Shown here: positions 1 to 9,488 of the stretch, piece by piece
Numbering within the stretch: the stretch's first letter is position 1
How the letters are laid out: each line of letters starts with the position of its first letter
Origin: Paraperlucidibaca sp.
GTDB lineage: Bacteria; Pseudomonadota; Gammaproteobacteria; Pseudomonadales; Moraxellaceae
Length of the DNA: 56,694 bases
Assembly: GCA_018066805.1 (NCBI GenBank)
Contig: JAGPVX010000040.1
Coordinates: 1 to 56,694 of the forward strand
Reading direction: 5' to 3'
Translations under genes and position numbers: made by a program
Notes under the pieces: model-generated
Database searches by the model: none
What the model saw: only the letters and a program-made list of their open reading frames with translations
Told to the model about the DNA's origin: nothing

Positions 1-139
1 GATGGTTATGCCTGGCGACAACATCAACGTGAACGTCACGCTGATCGCACCAATTGCTATGGAAGAAGGCTTGCGCTTCGCCATCCGTGAAGGCGGTCGT
101 ACCGTCGGCGCTGGTGTTGTTGCTAAAATCTTCGCCTAA
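1..139 (+). CDS. tuf: Elongation factor Tu, C-terminal end (partial)
   Basis: The last 45 codons of an ORF that enters from the left edge and stops at TAA 137-139. The peptide runs [20 protein letters not shown] and ends in [17 protein letters not shown], which is the domain 3 end of bacterial EF-Tu, the GTPase that brings aminoacyl-tRNA to the ribosome. Its place directly upstream of rpsJ is the standard str-S10 junction. The 5' part lies outside the window. Confidence 0.97.
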   Translation, partial: MVMPGDNINVNVTLIAPIAMEEGLRFAIREGGRTVGAGVVAKIFA

Positions 140-148
140 GCGGTGATC

Positions 149-182
149 AAAGCCTCGAGCGGCATTTGCTCTCGAGGCTTTT
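149..182 (+). terminator. Rho-independent terminator after tuf
   Basis: An 11-bp stem (149-159 with 171-181, arms AAAGCCTCGAG and CTCGAGGCTTT) encloses an 11-base loop and ends in a short T run. It lies 10 bases after the tuf stop, so tuf transcription probably ends here and rpsJ needs its own promoter. Confidence 0.85.
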
Positions 183-234
183 AGGGCAGGCAGCAAATCG
201 TTATTAGTATCTGGAGGAAATTCGCAAATAGTAC

Positions 235-263
235 TTGCGGCAGAACCCGTCAGCTATTAATAT
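235..263 (+). promoter_or_regulatory. Candidate sigma-70 promoter of the S10 operon
   Basis: TTGCGG at 235-240 and TAATAT at 258-263 are separated by 17 bases. The site lies between the tuf terminator and rpsJ, where the S10 operon promoter is expected. The assignment rests on motif match and position only. Confidence 0.5.
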
Positions 264-267
264 ACGC

Positions 268-310
268 CACCCCAGAAAGTTGGGGTGTACATCCGGAGCA
301 TAGTTTCCGG
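268..310 (+). promoter_or_regulatory. Two small hairpins in the S10 operon leader
   Basis: CACCCCA (268-274) pairs with TGGGGTG (281-287) around a 6-base loop. CCGGA (293-297) then pairs with TCCGG (306-310). Both lie just after the candidate promoter in a leader of roughly 115 bases before rpsJ. In E. coli the S10 leader mediates feedback by ribosomal protein L4. Whether these hairpins do so here is inference. Confidence 0.35.
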
Positions 311-386
311 CCTGGTTTGTGAGAAGTCTTCTATTAGTTAGCAAGCTAGTAGTGGGCTAGTTCTTTTTTGCTTTGGAGTTGCTGGA

Positions 387-698
387 ATGGCTAACCAGAG
401 AATCCGCATCCGCCTGAAGGCGTTCGATCATCGTCTGATCGACCAATCGGCGCTCGAGATTGTGGAAACCGCGAAACGTACAGGGGCGCAAGTTTGTGGC
501 CCTATCCCGATGCCAACGCGCATCGAGCGTTTCAACGTACTGACCTCGCCGCACGTCAATAAAGACGCGCGCGATCAGTATGAAATTCGCACCCATAAGC
601 GCTTGGTTGACATTGTTCAGCCAACAGACAAAACAGTCGATGCGCTAATGAAATTGGACCTCGCCGCTGGCGTAGATGTTCAAATCAGCTTGGGTTGA
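387..698 (+). CDS. rpsJ: 30S ribosomal protein S10
   Basis: A 103-residue protein, the usual S10 length, beginning [20 protein letters not shown]10 sits in the head of the 30S subunit and, as NusE, also takes part in transcription antitermination. GGAG at 375-378 lies 8 bases before the ATG. It is the first gene of the S10 operon, 52 bases before rplC. Assignment is by sequence and position. Confidence 0.99.
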   Translation: MANQRIRIRLKAFDHRLIDQSALEIVETAKRTGAQVCGPIPMPTRIERFNVLTSPHVNKDARDQYEIRTHKRLVDIVQPTDKTVDALMKLDLAAGVDVQISLG

Positions 699-750
699 TC
701 GTTCAGCAGAAGGTCTCCTCTGAGACAGTGTGCCAAAGAGGTCTGAATAA

Positions 751-1389
751 ATGGCTATTGGATTAGTCGGTCGTAAATGCGGGATGACGCGCGTATTCAC
801 AGAAGCAGGTGTTTCAATTCCTGTGACTGTGATCGAAGTCGATCCAAACCGTATTACGCAAATCAAATCGCTCGAAAGCGATGGTTACCAAGCAGTGCAA
901 GTAACTACAGGCGAGCGTCGTGCTTCCCGTGTTACGAAGCCAATGGCTGGTCACTTCGCTAAAGCTAATGTGGCAGCTGGTCGTGGCGTGTGGGAATTCC
1001 GCATCGCTGGCGATGAAGCCGCTGAGTTGGCTGTTGGTGGTGAATTAGCCGTGACCATGTTTACTCCTGGTCAGGTGGTTGATGTCACTGGTACATCTAA
1101 AGGCAAGGGTTTCCAGGGCGGTGTTAAGCGCTGGAACTTCAGCATGCAAGATGCCACGCACGGTAACTCCGTGTCGCACCGTGCGCACGGCTCCACCGGT
1201 CAGAACCAAAGCCCAGGTAAGGTTTTCAAGGGCAAGAAGATGGCTGGTCATATGGGTGCCGAGCGCGTCACAGTTCAAGGTCTGGAAGTGGTATCGATTG
1301 ATCTCGAGCGCAACGTGCTCGTTATTAAAGGTGCTGTGCCGGGCGCAACCGGTAATGACGTCATCGTACGTCCGACCGTGAAGGCCTGA
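751..1389 (+). CDS. rplC: 50S ribosomal protein L3
   Basis: A 212-residue protein starting [20 protein letters not shown]. It contains the conserved [18 protein letters not shown] loop (about residues 147-164) that reaches toward the peptidyl transferase centre. Gln151 in the GQNQ motif corresponds to the glutamine methylated by PrmB in E. coli. L3 binds 23S rRNA early in 50S assembly. It is second in the S10 operon, 10 bases before rplD. Confidence 0.99.
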   Translation: MAIGLVGRKCGMTRVFTEAGVSIPVTVIEVDPNRITQIKSLESDGYQAVQVTTGERRASRVTKPMAGHFAKANVAAGRGVWEFRIAGDEAAELAVGGELAVTMFTPGQVVDVTGTSKGKGFQGGVKRWNFSMQDATHGNSVSHRAHGSTGQNQSPGKVFKGKKMAGHMGAERVTVQGLEVVSIDLERNVLVIKGAVPGATGNDVIVRPTVKA

Positions 1390-1399
1390 GGAGAATAAC

Positions 1400-2002
1400 G
1401 TGAACCTCAAGACTGTATCCGGGTCCGCCGTTGAGCTCTCCGAAGTTGCTTTCGGTAAAGAATTCAACGAAGCCCTAGTGCACCAGGTTGTTGTTGCATA
1501 CATGGCTGGTGCTCGTCAGGGCACTAAGGCGCAGAAATCGCGTGCCGAAGTCAGTGGCGGCGGCAAAAAGCCATTTAAACAAAAAGGTTCGGGTCGCGCC
1601 CGTGCTGGTTCAATTCGCAGCCCCATTTGGCGTGGCGGCGGAAAGAGCTTTGCAGCACGTCCGCAAGACTGGGATCAAAAAGTAAACCGTAAGATGTATC
1701 GCGGTGCTATGCAGTGCATCTTGGCTGAACTCGTTCGCCAAGACCGCTTAGTGCTTGTGGATGACTTCACGGTTTCTGCACCGAAAACTAAAGAACTGAT
1801 GACTAAGCTGCAAAGCTTAGGTCTGACGAACGCGCTGATCATCACTGATGCTGTTGACGAGAACTTGTATCTCGCGGCACGTAACATCCCGCATATCGAT
1901 GTAATCGATACAACGGCTGTTGATCCGGTGAGCTTGATTGGCTACGAAAAGGTACTGATGTCTGTGCCTGCAGCCAAGAAACTTGAGGTGGAATTGGGAT
2001 GA
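1400..2002 (+). CDS. rplD: 50S ribosomal protein L4
   Basis: A 200-residue protein with a GTG start (1400-1402) preceded by GAGGAG. The central loop, [20 protein letters not shown], is the L4 extension that lines the peptide exit tunnel. In E. coli L4 also represses its own operon through the S10 leader and RNase E. The stop codon overlaps the rplW start by four bases (ATGA), which suggests coupled translation. Confidence 0.99.
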   Translation: MNLKTVSGSAVELSEVAFGKEFNEALVHQVVVAYMAGARQGTKAQKSRAEVSGGGKKPFKQKGSGRARAGSIRSPIWRGGGKSFAARPQDWDQKVNRKMYRGAMQCILAELVRQDRLVLVDDFTVSAPKTKELMTKLQSLGLTNALIITDAVDENLYLAARNIPHIDVIDTTAVDPVSLIGYEKVLMSVPAAKKLEVELG

Positions 2003-2304
2003 GCCAGGAACGTCTGTTGCAAGTATTGCTTGCGCCGCATGTGTCCGAGAAAGCCACGATGGTAGCTGATAAGCACCGTCAAGTGGTTTTTAAGGTGAGT
2101 CGCGACGCCAACAAGCTAGAAATCAAGAAGGCCGTTGAAGATCTGCTCAACGTTAAAGTTGATGCGGTTAACACTGTGCTGGTCAAGGGCAAAAGCAAAC
2201 GCTTTGGTCGCTCCCAGGGCCGTCGCCAAGACTTCAAAAAGGCTTACGTCTCGTTGAAGGAAGGCTTTGACATCGACTTTAATGCCATTGGCACAGTCGA
2301 ATAA
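1999..2304 (+). CDS. rplW: 50S ribosomal protein L23
   Basis: A 101-residue protein beginning [20 protein letters not shown], typical of L23. L23 lies at the exit of the peptide tunnel and docks trigger factor and SRP. Its ATG overlaps the end of rplD by four bases. rplB follows after 17 bases. Confidence 0.99.
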   Translation: MSQERLLQVLLAPHVSEKATMVADKHRQVVFKVSRDANKLEIKKAVEDLLNVKVDAVNTVLVKGKSKRFGRSQGRRQDFKKAYVSLKEGFDIDFNAIGTVE

Positions 2305-2321
2305 GGGCCGGGAGAACTGAC

Positions 2322-3146
2322 ATGGCAATTGTAAAATGCAAACCGACCTCGCCAGGCCGTCGTTTCGTTGAGAAGGTGGTTCATAAGCACCTTCACAAAG
2401 GTCGCCCACACGCGCCTTTGGTCGAATCGCAGTCGCGCACTGGTGGTCGTAACAATAATGGCCGCATCACCATGCGTCACATTGGTGGTGGTCACAAACA
2501 GTTATATCGAGTGATCGATTTCAAGCGCGGCAAAGATGGCATTCCAGCCACCGTTGAGCGTATTGAATACGACCCTAACCGTACCGCTCACATCGCATTG
2601 TTGAAATATGCTGATGGCGACCGTCGTTACATGATCGCGCTGAAAAATCAGCAAGTTGGCGATCAAGTAATGTCGGGTGACGCAGCGCCGATCAAGGTGG
2701 GTAACGTGTTGCCATTGCGCAATATGCCACTCGGTTCGACGATTTGCTGCATCGAACTGAAGCCTGGTAAAGGTGCTCAGTTGGTTCGTTCGGCAGGTAC
2801 TTCGGCTCAGTTGCTCGGTCGTGATGGTAGCTACGCTATCGTGCGCTTACGCTCAGGCGAAATGCGTAAAATTCACGTCGACTGCCGCGCTGCATTCGGT
2901 GAAATATCCAACAGCGAGCATAGCTTGCGTTCGTTGGGTAAAGCCGGTGCTAGCCGCTGGCGTGGTGTTCGTCCGACAGTTCGTGGTATGGCCATGAACC
3001 CGGTTGATCACCCGCATGGTGGTGGTGAAGGTCGTAACAAGGGCATGCAGCCGGTGTCGCCATGGGGCACGCCGTCCAAGGGTTATAAAACCCGTAATAA
3101 TAAGCGTACTAGCGGCATGATTGTCCGCGACCGTCGCGTCAAGTAA
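2322..3146 (+). CDS. rplB: 50S ribosomal protein L2
   Basis: A 274-residue protein with the L2 hallmark [16 protein letters not shown] near residues 226-240. The histidine of HPHGGG (about residue 230) matches the conserved His229 region of E. coli L2. L2 is a primary 23S rRNA binder needed for subunit joining and peptidyl transfer. It is in the S10 operon, 19 bases before rpsS. Confidence 0.99.
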   Translation: MAIVKCKPTSPGRRFVEKVVHKHLHKGRPHAPLVESQSRTGGRNNNGRITMRHIGGGHKQLYRVIDFKRGKDGIPATVERIEYDPNRTAHIALLKYADGDRRYMIALKNQQVGDQVMSGDAAPIKVGNVLPLRNMPLGSTICCIELKPGKGAQLVRSAGTSAQLLGRDGSYAIVRLRSGEMRKIHVDCRAAFGEISNSEHSLRSLGKAGASRWRGVRPTVRGMAMNPVDHPHGGGEGRNKGMQPVSPWGTPSKGYKTRNNKRTSGMIVRDRRVK

Positions 3147-3165
3147 TGGGTAGAGGAGTCTTATT

Positions 3166-3441
3166 GTGCCTCGTTCACTGAAAAAGGGTCCGTTCGTTGA
3201 TACCCATCTGTTTGTTAAGGTGGAAGCAGCGGCGGCAGCCAACTCGAAAAAGCCTATCAAGACCTGGTCGCGTCGCTCGATGATTCTGCCGGAAATGGTT
3301 GGCTTAACGATTGCTGTTCATAACGGCAAACAACACGTGCCTGTGTTCATCACTGAACACATGGTTGGTCATAAACTTGGCGAATTCGCGCCGACTCGTA
3401 CCTATCGCGGTCACGTTGTCGACAAGAAATCGAAGCGTTAA
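3166..3441 (+). CDS. rpsS: 30S ribosomal protein S19
   Basis: A 91-residue protein starting at GTG 3166 with GAGGAG upstream. The sequence opens [18 protein letters not shown] and closes [20 protein letters not shown], which is standard S19. S19 sits in the 30S head with S13 and contacts the A-site finger of 23S rRNA. It lies between rplB and rplV. Confidence 0.98.
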   Translation: MPRSLKKGPFVDTHLFVKVEAAAAANSKKPIKTWSRRSMILPEMVGLTIAVHNGKQHVPVFITEHMVGHKLGEFAPTRTYRGHVVDKKSKR

Positions 3442-3451
3442 GGAGAGCATG

Positions 3452-3787
3452 ATGGAAGCTACCGCAAAATTGCGTGGCGCGCCGATCTCGGCTCAAAAGG
3501 CTCGCCTTGTCGCCGATCAAGTTCGCGGCTTGTCCGTTGAGCTGGCCCTCAATACGCTGAATTTCAGCGATAAGAAGGCCGCAGGCTTCGTTAAAAAAGT
3601 GCTCGAATCAGCAATAGCTAATGCCGAGCACAACCAGGGGGCGGATGTGGACGAACTACGCGTCGCCACTATCTTTGTAGATGAGGGTGTAACGCTTAAG
3701 CGTATCCTGCCACGCGCTAAAGGCCGTGCGGATCGTATTAGCAAGCGCACATGCCACATCTCCGTCATCGTGGCTGAAGGCAAGTAA
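3452..3787 (+). CDS. rplV: 50S ribosomal protein L22
   Basis: A protein of 111 residues if started at the second of two adjacent ATGs (3449 and 3452). AGGAG at 3441-3445 is better spaced from 3452, and [20 protein letters not shown] matches the usual L22 N-terminus. The reading frame is open further upstream, but that part overlaps rpsS and is not L22-like. L22 has a hairpin that lines the exit tunnel constriction, where macrolide resistance mutations occur in other bacteria. Confidence 0.98.
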   Translation: MEATAKLRGAPISAQKARLVADQVRGLSVELALNTLNFSDKKAAGFVKKVLESAIANAEHNQGADVDELRVATIFVDEGVTLKRILPRAKGRADRISKRTCHISVIVAEGK

Positions 3788-3799
3788 GGGGCTGAAGAA

Positions 3800-4501
3800 A
3801 TGGGTCAGAAAGTTCATCCAATCGGTATCCGCTTAGGTGTTATTAAAAAACATAACGCCAACTGGTATGCCAGCCCGAAGCAATACGCTGAGTTCTTACT
3901 CGCTGACTTGCAAGTGCGTGAGTTTTTAAATGTGCGTCTAAAAGCCGCTTCAGTGAGCAAGATTCTCATTGAGCGTCCTTCTGAAAACGCACGCATTACG
4001 ATTTCGACAGCTCGCCCTGGTGTGCTGATTGGCAAGAAGGGTGAAGACGTCGAACGTCTACGCCGTGAAGTCGCCAAATTGATGAAGATGCCGGTACAGA
4101 TCAACATCGACGAAATTCGTAAGCCAGACTTAGATGCCAAGCTCGTTGCTGAAGGTATTGCCTCGCAACTCGAGCGTCGTGTGATGTTCCGTCGTGCTAT
4201 GAAGCGCGCGGTACAGAACTCCATGCGTGCTGGCGCTAAAGGGATCAAGGTTGAAGTGTCGGGCCGTTTAGGCGGAGCAGAAATTGCTCGTACCGAATGG
4301 TACCGCGAAGGCCGTGTGCCACTTCACACTCTGCGCGCTGACATCGATTATTCGATCGTGCGTGCTGAAACCACCTACGGCTGTATCGGCGTTAAAGTGT
4401 GGATTTTCAAGGGTGAAATCCTGGGTGGTATGGATCAGGCCTATGCGCCAGCTCCTGCCGAGGAAGCCCGTCCCGCTAAAAAGCGCGGCCCGAAGAACTA
4501 A
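3800..4501 (+). CDS. rpsC: 30S ribosomal protein S3
   Basis: A 233-residue protein, the same length as E. coli S3, beginning [21 protein letters not shown] type II KH motif ([18 protein letters not shown], about residues 74-91) is visible. S3 lies at the mRNA entry channel and contributes to mRNA helicase activity. The C-terminal tail is rich in Pro, Ala and Lys. It is 11 bases before rplP. Confidence 0.99.
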   Translation: MGQKVHPIGIRLGVIKKHNANWYASPKQYAEFLLADLQVREFLNVRLKAASVSKILIERPSENARITISTARPGVLIGKKGEDVERLRREVAKLMKMPVQINIDEIRKPDLDAKLVAEGIASQLERRVMFRRAMKRAVQNSMRAGAKGIKVEVSGRLGGAEIARTEWYREGRVPLHTLRADIDYSIVRAETTYGCIGVKVWIFKGEILGGMDQAYAPAPAEEARPAKKRGPKN

Positions 4502-4512
4502 GGGGTTGAGAG

Positions 4513-4926
4513 ATGTTACAGCCTAAAAGAACTAAGTTCCGCAAGATGCACAAAGGTCGCAACACTGGCCTGGCGCTACGTGGCAGCACAGTTGCATTTG
4601 GTACGATTGCATTGAAATCTGTTGAGCGTGGTCGTATCACTGCTCGTCAAATTGAAGCGGCTCGTCGTGCTATTTCGCGTCGTGTGAAGCGTGGCGGCAA
4701 AATTTTCATCCGCGTTTTCCCGGACAAGCCCATCACCAAGAAGCCTTTGGAAGTTCGTATGGGTAAAGGTAAGGGTAGCGTGGAGTATTGGGTGGCTGAA
4801 ATTCAGCCAGGTAAGATTCTTTATGAGATGGAAGGCGTCCCTGACGACTTGGCTCGTGAAGCGTTTACCCTGGCTGCCGCCAAGCTGCCTCTCAAGACCA
4901 CCATTGTTACTCGGACGGTGATGTAA
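4513..4926 (+). CDS. rplP: 50S ribosomal protein L16
   Basis: A 137-residue protein starting [20 protein letters not shown]. The [21 protein letters not shown] stretch is the conserved L16 segment, whose arginine is hydroxylated in E. coli. L16 organises the A-site tRNA elbow region of the 50S. Its TAA shares one base with the ATG of rpmC. Confidence 0.99.
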   Translation: MLQPKRTKFRKMHKGRNTGLALRGSTVAFGTIALKSVERGRITARQIEAARRAISRRVKRGGKIFIRVFPDKPITKKPLEVRMGKGKGSVEYWVAEIQPGKILYEMEGVPDDLAREAFTLAAAKLPLKTTIVTRTVM

Positions 4927-5117
4927 TGAACGGCAAAGATTTACGTGAAAAGAGCGTTGAGGACTTGAACAAAGAGCTCAGCAATTTACAGCGTCAGCAG
5001 TTTACGCTGCGTATGGCTCAGGCGACCGGTCAGCTGGCTCAAAACCACAAGATCGATGTGGTTCGCAAGGACATCGCCCGTGTAAAGACCATCCTGACAG
5101 AAAAGGAAGGTAACTGA
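4926..5117 (+). CDS. rpmC: 50S ribosomal protein L29
   Basis: A 63-residue helical hairpin protein starting [20 protein letters not shown], with the typical [17 protein letters not shown] segment. L29 lies beside L23 at the tunnel exit. Translation is probably coupled to rplP through a one-base overlap. rpsQ follows after 2 bases. Confidence 0.98.
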   Translation: MNGKDLREKSVEDLNKELSNLQRQQFTLRMAQATGQLAQNHKIDVVRKDIARVKTILTEKEGN

Positions 5118-5119
5118 CC

Positions 5120-5383
5120 ATGACGGAACAGTCCAAAACTCAACGTATCGTCGTTGGCAAAGTAGTCAGCAACAAGATGGATAAGTCCATCACTGTGCTG
5201 ATTGAGCGTAAGGTTAAGCACCCGCTGTATGGTAAATACATCACGCGCTCAACTAAAATGCATGCCCATGATGAACAAAACATTTGCCAAGAAGGTGATG
5301 TGGTCTCCATTCAGGAGTGCCGCCCACTGTCCAAGTTGAAAAACTGGGTCTTGGTGGAAGTACTAGAGAAAGCCAAAGCTTAA
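5120..5383 (+). CDS. rpsQ: 30S ribosomal protein S17
   Basis: An 87-residue OB-fold protein beginning [20 protein letters not shown] and containing [14 protein letters not shown]17 is a primary 16S rRNA binder. It is the last gene of the S10 operon in the E. coli scheme, and a 90-base spacer with a promoter-like sequence follows. Confidence 0.98.
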   Translation: MTEQSKTQRIVVGKVVSNKMDKSITVLIERKVKHPLYGKYITRSTKMHAHDEQNICQEGDVVSIQECRPLSKLKNWVLVEVLEKAKA

Positions 5384-5394
5384 GCAGTTTGGCT

Positions 5395-5454
5395 TGCGAC
5401 TTTGTGTCGCATCAGTTAGGATTTCGCGCCCCGCATAGAGGGGGCTCCCTTTTT
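5395..5454 (+). promoter_or_regulatory. Candidate spc promoter and leader hairpin
   Basis: TTGCGA (5395-5400) and TAGGAT (5417-5422) are 16 bases apart, in the rpsQ-rplN spacer where the E. coli spc promoter lies. GCGAC (5396-5400) can also pair with GTCGC (5406-5410). A second hairpin (5428-5432 with 5441-5445, GCCCC/GGGGC) is followed by T5 at 5450-5454 and looks like a weak terminator or attenuator before rplN. The function is inferred from position. Confidence 0.4.
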
Positions 5455-5473
5455 GTAGGGTTTGGAGAGAGTA

Positions 5474-5842
5474 ATGATTCAGACCGAAACGATGCTCGAG
5501 GTCGCTGACAACAGCGGTGCTCGTCGTGTCATGTGTATCAAGGTTCTCGGTGGTTCACACCGCCGTTATGCCTCGGTCGGTGATGTCATCAAGGTTACTG
5601 TTAAGGAAGCAATTCCTCGCGGTAAGGTCAAGAAAGGCGACGTCATGAACGCCGTGGTTGTGCGTACCAAAAAAGGTATTCGCCGCCCAGACGGTTCCGT
5701 GATTCGCTTTGATGACAATGCTGCCGTGATCTTGAACAACAACAAGTCCCCGATCGGCACCCGTATCTTCGGGCCGGTGACCCGTGAATTGCGTAATGAG
5801 CAGTTCATGAAGATCATCTCGCTCGCCCCTGAAGTGCTGTGA
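5474..5842 (+). CDS. rplN: 50S ribosomal protein L14
   Basis: A 122-residue protein from ATG 5474, beginning [20 protein letters not shown], which is the standard L14 start and length. GGAGAG at 5464-5469 is its ribosome binding site, so the upstream in-frame TTG at 5462 is rejected. L14 forms intersubunit bridges with 16S rRNA and is the target of RsfS. It is the first gene of the spc block. Confidence 0.98.
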   Translation: MIQTETMLEVADNSGARRVMCIKVLGGSHRRYASVGDVIKVTVKEAIPRGKVKKGDVMNAVVVRTKKGIRRPDGSVIRFDDNAAVILNNNKSPIGTRIFGPVTRELRNEQFMKIISLAPEVL

Positions 5843-5853
5843 GGTAGACAGAG

Positions 5854-6171
5854 ATGGCAAAGATTAAGCGTGACGACGAAGTGGTCGTGATTGCAGGTAA
5901 AGATAAAGGCAAGCGCGGCAAGGTGCTAAACGTTGCCGAAGGTCGTGTATTGGTAGCCGGTGTAAACCTGGTGAAGAAACACGTTAAGCCGAATCCGAAC
6001 CGTGGCGAACAAGGTGGTATTTTGGAGCGCGAAGCCGCTTTGAATATTTCCAACATTGCCCTTTTCAATCAGGCCACAAATAAAGCAGACCGCGTTGGTT
6101 ATAAGATTTTAGAAGACGGCAAAAAAGTCCGTATTTTCAAATCGACCGGCGAAGTCGCTGACACTAAGTAA
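5854..6171 (+). CDS. rplX: 50S ribosomal protein L24
   Basis: A 105-residue protein with an N-terminal KOW motif ([18 protein letters not shown], about residues 7-24) and the usual [14 protein letters not shown] segment. L24 initiates 50S assembly by binding domain I of 23S rRNA. It is in the spc operon, 15 bases before rplE. Confidence 0.98.
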   Translation: MAKIKRDDEVVVIAGKDKGKRGKVLNVAEGRVLVAGVNLVKKHVKPNPNRGEQGGILEREAALNISNIALFNQATNKADRVGYKILEDGKKVRIFKSTGEVADTK

Positions 6172-6186
6172 GGTAGGTTGGTTTAA

Positions 6187-6723
6187 ATGGCCAGACTGAA
6201 AGCTGTATTTAAAAATGAGATTTCGCCCAAGCTGCAAGAAGAGCTGGGTCTCAAGAACGTGATGCAGATTCCACGCATCACAAAGATTACTCTGAATATG
6301 GGAGTGGGCGGTGCCAGCCAAGACAAGAAGCTTGTCGATGGCGCCGTGGCCGATATGCAGTTGATTTCTGGCCAAAAACCCGTTGTCACGCTCACTCGCA
6401 AATCCATCGCAGGCTTTAAAATCCGTGATGGCTGGCCAATTGGCTGCAAAGTAACTTTGCGCGGCGACATGATGTATGAATTTTTAGATCGTCTGATTGG
6501 CATCACGATTCCTCGTATTCGTGACTTCCGCGGGTTCAGCCCGAAATCATTCGATGGTCGTGGCAACTATAGCCTCGGCCTAAAAGAGCAAATCGTTTTC
6601 ACAGAAATCGATTACGACAAAATCGATCGCCTGCGTGGGATGGACGTGGTTATCACGACTACTGCGCGTACCGACGAAGAAGGTCGCGCATTGCTGCGAG
6701 CTTTCCAGTTCCCGTTTAAGTGA
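6187..6723 (+). CDS. rplE: 50S ribosomal protein L5
   Basis: A 178-residue protein with conserved [14 protein letters not shown] near the N-terminus and [20 protein letters not shown] in the second half. L5 binds 5S rRNA in the central protuberance and contacts P-site tRNA. Length and sequence match the family. rpsN follows after 9 bases. Confidence 0.99.
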   Translation: MARLKAVFKNEISPKLQEELGLKNVMQIPRITKITLNMGVGGASQDKKLVDGAVADMQLISGQKPVVTLTRKSIAGFKIRDGWPIGCKVTLRGDMMYEFLDRLIGITIPRIRDFRGFSPKSFDGRGNYSLGLKEQIVFTEIDYDKIDRLRGMDVVITTTARTDEEGRALLRAFQFPFK

Positions 6724-6732
6724 GGCTGAGAC

Positions 6733-7038
6733 ATGGCTAAGAAGAGCATGAAGAATCGCGAATTAAAGCGCGAAAAACTAGTTGCCAAGTTCTCAACGCT
6801 TCGTCAGGAACTGAAGGCAACGATTTCGAGTGTTAGCGCCAGTGAAGAAGATCGTTGGTCTGCCATTCTGCGCCTACAAGGCTTGCCACGTGATTCGAGC
6901 CCAAGCCGTCTGCGTAATCGCTGCGGTTTAACGGGTCGTCCACACGGCTATTTCCGTAAGTTTGGCCTGTCGCGTATTAAATTACGTGAAGCCGTGATGC
7001 GTGGCGATGTGCCAGGCGTCGTTAAGGCTAGCTGGTAA
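6733..7038 (+). CDS. rpsN: 30S ribosomal protein S14 (zinc-free type)
   Basis: A 101-residue protein beginning [20 protein letters not shown] and ending with [20 protein letters not shown] followed by IKLREAV. It is the long form without the CxxC zinc motifs, as in E. coli. S14 lies in the 30S head near the A and P sites. Confidence 0.98.
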   Translation: MAKKSMKNRELKREKLVAKFSTLRQELKATISSVSASEEDRWSAILRLQGLPRDSSPSRLRNRCGLTGRPHGYFRKFGLSRIKLREAVMRGDVPGVVKASW

Positions 7039-7050
7039 GAGGGTTACAGA

Positions 7051-7443
7051 ATGAGTATGCAAGATACCGTTGCGGATATGCTAACGCGCATTCGCAATGC
7101 CCAACGTGCCGGTAAGCCAACAGTTGGTATGCCGTCATCGAAGCTAAAAGTTTCGCTAGCCAACGTTTTGCAAAGCGAAGGTTATGTCGCTGGCTCAGAA
7201 GTAAGTGAAGGTCCAAAGCCTGTACTTACGTTGACTTTGAAGTATTTCGAAGGCAAGCCAGTAATCGAAGAAATTAAGCGTATTAGCCGTCCAGGCCTTC
7301 GTATTTACAAAGGTTCGAACCAGTTAACACGCGTCAAGCAGGGCTTAGGTGTTCTGCTTGTGTCGACTAACAAGGGCATCATGACTGATCGTGCCGCACG
7401 CGCCGCTGGCGTGGGTGGCGAAGTCATCGCGCTCGTGTCGTAA
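7051..7443 (+). CDS. rpsH: 30S ribosomal protein S8
   Basis: A 130-residue protein beginning [18 protein letters not shown], the same length and start pattern as E. coli S8. S8 binds helix 21 of 16S rRNA. In E. coli it represses the spc operon by binding the rplE region of the message. The C-terminal GGEVIALVS is typical. Confidence 0.98.
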   Translation: MSMQDTVADMLTRIRNAQRAGKPTVGMPSSKLKVSLANVLQSEGYVAGSEVSEGPKPVLTLTLKYFEGKPVIEEIKRISRPGLRIYKGSNQLTRVKQGLGVLLVSTNKGIMTDRAARAAGVGGEVIALVS

Positions 7444-7455
7444 GAGGAAGCGAAG

Positions 7456-7989
7456 ATGTCTCGTGTTGCCAAATCCCCGATTACTCTGCCAGCTGGCGTT
7501 GAAGTAATCATTAAGGGCCAAGACGTTCAAGTTAAGGGTGGCAAAGGCGTTTTGAGCATTATGCTCAATGACTTAGTCGCTGTTTCGCAAGAAGGTAGTG
7601 AGTTGAAGTTTTCGCCACGCGAAGACACACAAGCTGGCTGGATGCAAACAGGTACGGCTCGCGCTGTTCTTAACAACTATGTAATCGGTGTGTCCGCAGG
7701 CTTCGAGCGCAAATTGCAGCTCATTGGTGTGGGTTACAAAGCCGCTGCTAAAGGCAAAACGCTAAACTTAGCGCTTGGCTTCTCGCACCCGGTTGACTAC
7801 GAATTGCCAGAAGGTGTTACCGCGGAAACGCCAACACCGACTGAGATTATTCTGAAGTCAGTCGACAAGCAGCTCCTCGGTCAGGTCGCCGCCAACGTGC
7901 GTGGCTACCGTCCGCCAGAGCCTTACAAGGGCAAAGGTGTTCGTTACTCAGACGAGAATGTTCTGCGTAAAGAAGCCAAGAAGAAGTAA
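7456..7989 (+). CDS. rplF: 50S ribosomal protein L6
   Basis: A 177-residue protein starting [20 protein letters not shown], with the C-terminal signature [21 protein letters not shown]6 lies near the sarcin-ricin loop and the factor binding site. It is in the spc operon, 17 bases before rplR. Confidence 0.99.
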   Translation: MSRVAKSPITLPAGVEVIIKGQDVQVKGGKGVLSIMLNDLVAVSQEGSELKFSPREDTQAGWMQTGTARAVLNNYVIGVSAGFERKLQLIGVGYKAAAKGKTLNLALGFSHPVDYELPEGVTAETPTPTEIILKSVDKQLLGQVAANVRGYRPPEPYKGKGVRYSDENVLRKEAKKK

Positions 7990-8006
7990 CGAGGTAGAGA
8001 CTCACC

Positions 8007-8357
8007 ATGAACGACAAGAAAGTTGCTCGTCAGCGTCGTGCTCGCAGCACACGCATCAAGATTCGCGAACAAGGTGCTGTTCGTCTCTGCGTGAATCGTA
8101 CGCCACGTCATATGTATGCCCAGATTATTTCGGCAGACGGTGGTTCGATTCTGGCTCAGGCTTCCACCCTGGACGCATCACTGCGCGATGGCGGAACAGG
8201 CAATATCGATGCAGCCAAGAAAGTTGGCGCATTGGTTGCTGAACGTGCCAAAGCGGCAGGTGTCACCCGCGTAGCGTTTGATCGCTCCGGCTTTAAGTAT
8301 CACGGTCGCGTGCAAGCATTAGCAGATGCTGCGCGTGAAGCCGGTCTGGAATTCTAA
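8007..8357 (+). CDS. rplR: 50S ribosomal protein L18
   Basis: A 116-residue protein with a basic N-terminus ([16 protein letters not shown]) and the conserved [20 protein letters not shown] near the C-terminus. L18 binds 5S rRNA with L5. rpsE follows after 10 bases. Confidence 0.98.
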   Translation: MNDKKVARQRRARSTRIKIREQGAVRLCVNRTPRHMYAQIISADGGSILAQASTLDASLRDGGTGNIDAAKKVGALVAERAKAAGVTRVAFDRSGFKYHGRVQALADAAREAGLEF

Positions 8358-8367
8358 GGGTTGAATC

Positions 8368-8865
8368 ATGGCTAAGCTTGAACAAAACGAAGGTTTCGTC
8401 GAGAAGCTGGTTGAGGTCAACCGGGTTTCTAAGACCGTCAAAGGCGGTAAAATTTTTGCTTTCACAGCACTAACTGTTGTTGGTGATGGTAATGGTCGTG
8501 TGGGCTTCGGTCGCGGTAAAGCGCGTGAAGTTCCTGCTGCCATTCAAAAAGCACTGGAAGCTGCTCGACGCAATATGATCCAAGTGGATTTGAATGGCAC
8601 AACCATTCAGCACCCCATTAATGGTCGTCATGGTGCAACCCGCGTGTATATGCAGCCTGCCTCTGAAGGTACGGGTGTTATCGCTGGTGGCGCAATGCGT
8701 GCAGTTCTGGAAGTTGCTGGTGTGCAAAACGTGTTGGCAAAGTGCTACGGCTCTACGAATGCTAACAACGTGGTTCACGCCACTTTCAATGGCCTGTCTG
8801 AGATGACATCGCCGGATCAAGTTGCTGCAAAGCGCGGCTTGACGGTTGAAGAAATCCTGGGGTAA
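8368..8865 (+). CDS. rpsE: 30S ribosomal protein S5
   Basis: A 165-residue protein. The N-terminal dsRNA-binding-like domain holds [20 protein letters not shown] and [20 protein letters not shown]. The second domain contains the [20 protein letters not shown] loop. S5 shapes the mRNA entry path and influences decoding accuracy. It is four bases before rpmD. Confidence 0.98.
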   Translation: MAKLEQNEGFVEKLVEVNRVSKTVKGGKIFAFTALTVVGDGNGRVGFGRGKAREVPAAIQKALEAARRNMIQVDLNGTTIQHPINGRHGATRVYMQPASEGTGVIAGGAMRAVLEVAGVQNVLAKCYGSTNANNVVHATFNGLSEMTSPDQVAAKRGLTVEEILG

Positions 8866-8869
8866 TGCG

Positions 8870-9046
8870 ATGAGCACCATTAAAGTCACACAAGTGCGCT
8901 CCGGCGCACACAAGCTCAAGAACCACAAGCTTTGCTTGCAGGGTCTTGGTCTTCGCCGCATAGGTCACACGGTGGAAGTTATTGATACGCCGTCAAACCG
9001 CGGCATGATCAACAAGGTTCATTACCTTGTGAAGATTGAGGGTTAA
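8870..9046 (+). CDS. rpmD: 50S ribosomal protein L30
   Basis: A 58-residue protein from ATG 8870 ([20 protein letters not shown]). The frame is open further upstream, but that part overlaps rpsE and lacks L30 similarity, so the downstream ATG is chosen. The [13 protein letters not shown]-like block ([20 protein letters not shown]) is typical. rplO begins 2 bases after the stop. Confidence 0.97.
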   Translation: MSTIKVTQVRSGAHKLKNHKLCLQGLGLRRIGHTVEVIDTPSNRGMINKVHYLVKIEG

Positions 9047-9048
9047 TC

Positions 9049-9483
9049 ATGCATTTAAATGATCTGAGTCCTGCTCCAGGCTCAACCCATGCTCCTAAGC
9101 GCCGTGGCCGTGGTATTGGCTCAGGCTTAGGTAAAACTGGTGGTGTTGGTGTTAAAGGCCAAAAATCACGCGGTAAAGGCAAGGTACGTGCAGGCTTCGA
9201 AGGCGGTCAAATGCCTTTGTATCGTCGTCTGCCAAAATTCGGCTTCACATCACTAAAGCAACAAGTAACTGCTGAAGTGCGTTTGTCTGAAATTGGCTTG
9301 GTTGATGGTGATGAAGTTACTTTGGCTAGCTTAATCACTGCCAACGTTGTGCGTAACGACATGACACGTGCTCGTGTAATTTTGTCTGGTGAAGTGGCTC
9401 GCGCCCTCACAGTCAAAGGCCTGAAAGTGACTAAAGGCGCTCGTGCTGCTATTGAAGCAGCCGGCGGCACAGTAGAGGAATAA
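9049..9483 (+). CDS. rplO: 50S ribosomal protein L15
   Basis: A 144-residue protein whose glycine-rich basic N-terminus ([16 protein letters not shown], then [20 protein letters not shown]) threads into 23S rRNA. L15 is a late assembly protein of the 50S. It lies 5 bases before secY, the usual arrangement. Confidence 0.98.
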   Translation: MHLNDLSPAPGSTHAPKRRGRGIGSGLGKTGGVGVKGQKSRGKGKVRAGFEGGQMPLYRRLPKFGFTSLKQQVTAEVRLSEIGLVDGDEVTLASLITANVVRNDMTRARVILSGEVARALTVKGLKVTKGARAAIEAAGGTVEE

Positions 9484-9488
9484 GCCGA

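Noticed and set aside
3311-3451. Upstream extension of the rplV frame into rpsS
   Set aside because: It duplicates rpsS coding sequence in another frame. The ATG at 3452 gives a normal L22.
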